Both the position numbers and the translations under genes were made by a program. From Kangiellaceae bacterium (GTDB lineage: Bacteria > Pseudomonadota > Gammaproteobacteria > Enterobacterales > Kangiellaceae), in the NCBI GenBank assembly GCA_030590405.1, contig JAUUYO010000145.1:1-9011 (forward strand): a DNA stretch of 9,011 bases, read 5' to 3'. Every line of letters begins with the position of its first letter. Position 1 is the stretch's first letter. This document shows, in pieces, positions 6,759 through 9,011 of the stretch. The notes below the pieces were generated by a model that was given only the letters and a program-made list of their open reading frames with translations, had not been told where the DNA came from and did no database searches.

Positions 6759-8765
6759 ATGGAATTACTACATAAAATATGGGTTGTCATTAAAAACATC
6801 GCGAAAATTCTAAGCCAATCCAGGTTCAGTTTAATCATTGTCCTGTTAACCATTATTGCGTTAGAGTTTGTCGGACAAATAAAAGATATTCTAGTCGGCT
6901 TAAGCCATCCAGAGTCTACGGCACAAGTGGTGTTTTTTGTGTTGGCGGTTAACTGGCTTGCTTTTCAAAGCTGGGGATGGGCACGTTATATTTATAATCG
7001 ATGTCATTCCGTCGAAAATGGACTACGCAGCAAAGCAGGTTATCAACGCTGGTTGGTTGACTGGTTGCCGCGGCTTTATGCCATGGCCGCTTTTTGGGCT
7101 GCTTATCGAGCCGCAAAGCGGGCACAGGTTGACGATGTAGCTTATGGCATTATTGCGGTCGGTTTACTGGTGTTGATGTTTCTTATTTATCGTCGTGATA
7201 TCGCTAAAAAATCCTCGGCAATGCTGCCAAAAATGTCAGGCAATTTAATCTTGTATTTTACTCTGGCTGTGATGACCGTAACCACCGTGGCTGCGATTTG
7301 GTCGCCAGTGGAATTTGGCAGAATCTTAGGCGCTGGCGCAGTGTTTTTTGTGGGATTGGGTAGCATTATTCCTATTGGCACTTTGTTAGTGAGTGCGGCG
7401 CGAAAAAACGGCTTTCCAGTAGTCGGTGCGTTGTTACTAATGGCAGTAATCTTTAGTCCATTTAATGATAATCACCGAGTGCGAAAAATCGATGGACAAA
7501 CGGCTGATACTGGCAGCTTTACCCTCGCAGCTAGTATGAAAGCCTGGTTAAGCCAGAGAGATAAGACAAAACCGATGGTCCTGGTGGCTACCGCAGGTGG
7601 CGGTTTACGTGCGTCTTATTGGACCGGGGTCATTATGGGACGTTTTCAGGATCAAGTTCCGGGGTTTAATAAGCAGGTATTTGCGGTGTCGGGTGTTTCT
7701 GGTGGCAGTGTTGGCGCGGTTTTTTATAACGGGGCATTGGCTAATGATGTTGATTGCGTGAATAGCGGAGCATCGAACAAGCCGTGTTTTGAAAATAAAT
7801 TACTAGAATCGATAGGGCAGGACTATCTCGCCGCCACGGCAACTTCTATGTTGTATGGGGATTTAATCCAGCGCTTTTTACCCTTCCCACTCTTTAGTGA
7901 TCGAGCGGCGGCATTGGAGGAATCCTGGGAAGCAGGTTTTGCGCGTATTTATCCAGATCCAGAATGTGGTTTAGAGAAAAGCTTTAACAGTTTTTTTAAA
8001 GCGGATGCCTGTGGTAAAAAACAATGGTTACCGCGGTTATTGATCAATGGGACTTATGAGGAAAGTGGCAGGCGTTTGTTGACAACTTCTTTTAAAGTTG
8101 AGCCAGCCACTTTTTTAGACACCTATGATTTTTATGAGTTGAATGGTCAGGTTGCGCTTCGCGCGAGTACTGCGGCGCTTAACTCTGCGCGGTTTTCTTA
8201 TGTGAGTCCGGCAGGGACATTTGGCAAAGAGGTTGATGAAAGTTTTGAACCTACAGGCCATGTGATTGATGGCGGATATTTTGAAAATTATGGGGCCAAT
8301 ACGCTGACTAATTTAATTGACTGGATGAAGCAATATTCTAACGTTCCAGGAAATGAAAATCCTTTTTCCGGGGGGCTGATTGTAATTGCGATCAGTAACG
8401 ATTCGACTATACCGTTAGCGCAATATGCTATTTCGGCGGTACCGGCTAACGCAGGCTCGAATGGTTTTATGAATGAAGTGTTGGCACCAGTTTTGGGATT
8501 GGTGAATGCCCGGAGTGGTCATGGGATGTTGGCGTATAAACAGTTAGCGCAATATACCGAGCAAATGAAATTAAAAAGAAAGGTGGAAATGGTGCATTTT
8601 TATTTGGAGTCTAATACCAAAGAGCCGCCTCCGCTTGGTTGGATTTTATCGGAGCAGTCTAAGGAGAATATGAAAGGTCAGATTACGGATACTCATAATT
8701 GTTCTGGATATCGGCAGATATTGGAGTTGTTTGGTAGTGACGGTGAATGTGGAGTTTTGGAATAG
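6759..8765 (+). CDS. Multi-pass membrane protein with patatin-like phospholipase domain
   Basis: Predicted lipid acyl hydrolase using a Ser-Asp dyad; 668 aa. The N-terminal 235 residues contain about seven hydrophobic membrane segments (near 22-40, 55-75, 103-118, 127-144, 161-181, 187-213 and 219-233). The rest is a soluble patatin-like domain with its three signatures in order: glycine-rich oxyanion loop GGGLR (280-284), nucleophile elbow GVSGGS with S314, and DGG with D504. Patatin domains cleave acyl chains from phospholipids or other lipids; the substrate here is unknown. An odd number of segments would put the domain on the side opposite the N-terminus, but the topology is uncertain because segment 3 is weak. 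No signal peptide or typical secretion domain is seen, unlike toxin-type patatins such as ExoU. The start codon is only 40 bp after the protease terminator, so its promoter either overlaps that hairpin or the gene depends on readthrough. Confidence 0.93.
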   Translation: MELLHKIWVVIKNIAKILSQSRFSLIIVLLTIIALEFVGQIKDILVGLSHPESTAQVVFFVLAVNWLAFQSWGWARYIYNRCHSVENGLRSKAGYQRWLVDWLPRLYAMAAFWAAYRAAKRAQVDDVAYGIIAVGLLVLMFLIYRRDIAKKSSAMLPKMSGNLILYFTLAVMTVTTVAAIWSPVEFGRILGAGAVFFVGLGSIIPIGTLLVSAARKNGFPVVGALLLMAVIFSPFNDNHRVRKIDGQTADTGSFTLAASMKAWLSQRDKTKPMVLVATAGGGLRASYWTGVIMGRFQDQVPGFNKQVFAVSGVSGGSVGAVFYNGALANDVDCVNSGASNKPCFENKLLESIGQDYLAATATSMLYGDLIQRFLPFPLFSDRAAALEESWEAGFARIYPDPECGLEKSFNSFFKADACGKKQWLPRLLINGTYEESGRRLLTTSFKVEPATFLDTYDFYELNGQVALRASTAALNSARFSYVSPAGTFGKEVDESFEPTGHVIDGGYFENYGANTLTNLIDWMKQYSNVPGNENPFSGGLIVIAISNDSTIPLAQYAISAVPANAGSNGFMNEVLAPVLGLVNARSGHGMLAYKQLAQYTEQMKLKRKVEMVHFYLESNTKEPPPLGWILSEQSKENMKGQITDTHNCSGYRQILELFGSDGECGVLE

Positions 8766-8783
8766 CTGAGATTTAGGGTTGGT

Positions 8784-8825
8784 CTTTAGGCTGACATCGG
8801 GTAGTCAGTCAGTGACATCCTAAAG
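8784..8825. other. Imperfect inverted repeat between convergent genes
   Basis: CTTTAGG (8784-8790) and CCTAAAG (8819-8825) are complementary, and CTGAC (8791-8795) can pair with GTCAG (8804-8808) inside. TGACAT also occurs as a direct repeat (8792-8797 and 8813-8818). It lies between the patatin-like gene and a minus-strand gene end, where a transcription stop is expected, but no T-run follows. Function uncertain. Confidence 0.35.
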
Positions 8826-8929
8826 GGTGACTTACAGTTGTTTGTTACTACTTCACCGAGTATTGCTTAATAAGCGAACACTAGCAGTATATTCCAATTA
8901 ACAAATGAGTCTGAAAGAAGTGGAGTCAT

Positions 8930-9011
8930 TTAAGCCATATTTCTATCGGGTTCAAAGATCTGATTAAATAATTTCCTTCGTTCTTTTTGAAGTAATTCTG
9001 CCGCTTCATTG
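8930..9011 (-). CDS. C-terminal end of an unidentified convergent gene
   Basis: On the minus strand the frame is open from the window edge to a TAA stop (8930-8932), giving 26 residues, NEAAELLQKERR then KLFNQIFEPDRNMA. The composition is that of a normal charged helical protein end. The codon sequence looks natural, and a convergent gene fits this 246-bp tail, but the piece is too short to name a family. The start lies beyond the right edge. A competing 20-codon plus-strand frame at 8905 has no ribosome binding site. Confidence 0.55.
   Translation of the reverse strand, partial: NEAAELLQKERRKLFNQIFEPDRNMA

Noticed and set aside
8905..8967. 20-codon plus-strand frame near the right edge
   Set aside because: No ribosome binding site, and it overlaps the more natural minus-strand gene end.

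Overview
The window looks like chromosomal DNA of a moderately AT-rich gammaproteobacterium, perhaps a marine one. The evidence is a close relative of E. coli DNA polymerase II (PolB), a Sec-exported subtilisin-type protease with the PPC and C-terminal domains common in marine Alteromonadales-like bacteria, and ordinary bacterial ribosome binding sites and terminators. The genus cannot be fixed from the sequence alone. No phage, IS element, CRISPR array or RNA gene was seen.

Layout. Positions 1-2067 hold the 3' part of polB (plus strand; its start lies left of the window). A 418-bp gap with two small tandem repeats follows. Next comes an unrecognised exported 615-residue protein (2486-4333) with three possible disulfide pairs, a (Pro-Val-His)n repeat and a beta-rich C-terminal region. 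A 555-bp AT-rich gap (4334-4888) carries degenerate and perfect tandem repeats, a long perfect hairpin and TTGCAnT-type motifs. It leads to a secreted S8 serine protease (4889-6649), which ends at a strong intrinsic terminator (6687-6718). A multi-pass membrane protein with a C-terminal patatin-like phospholipase domain follows (6759-8765). At the right edge, the last 26 codons of a convergent minus-strand gene are visible (8930-9011).

The genes do not form an obvious pathway. PolB acts in DNA repair and translesion synthesis, the unknown protein and the protease are exported, and the patatin-like protein is an inner-membrane enzyme. Large gaps and the terminator suggest mostly separate transcription units. 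The most unusual property of the window is its density of short tandem repeats: 18 bp x5 inside polB, 8 bp x4 and 12 bp x3 between genes, 9 bp x6 inside the unknown gene, about 12-18 bp x6 degenerate across that gene's stop codon, and 6 bp x6 just after it. Both coding arrays have units divisible by three, so copy-number change would keep the frame. The best candidate for something undescribed is the 2486-4333 protein together with its repeat-rich, hairpin-bearing 3' flank.
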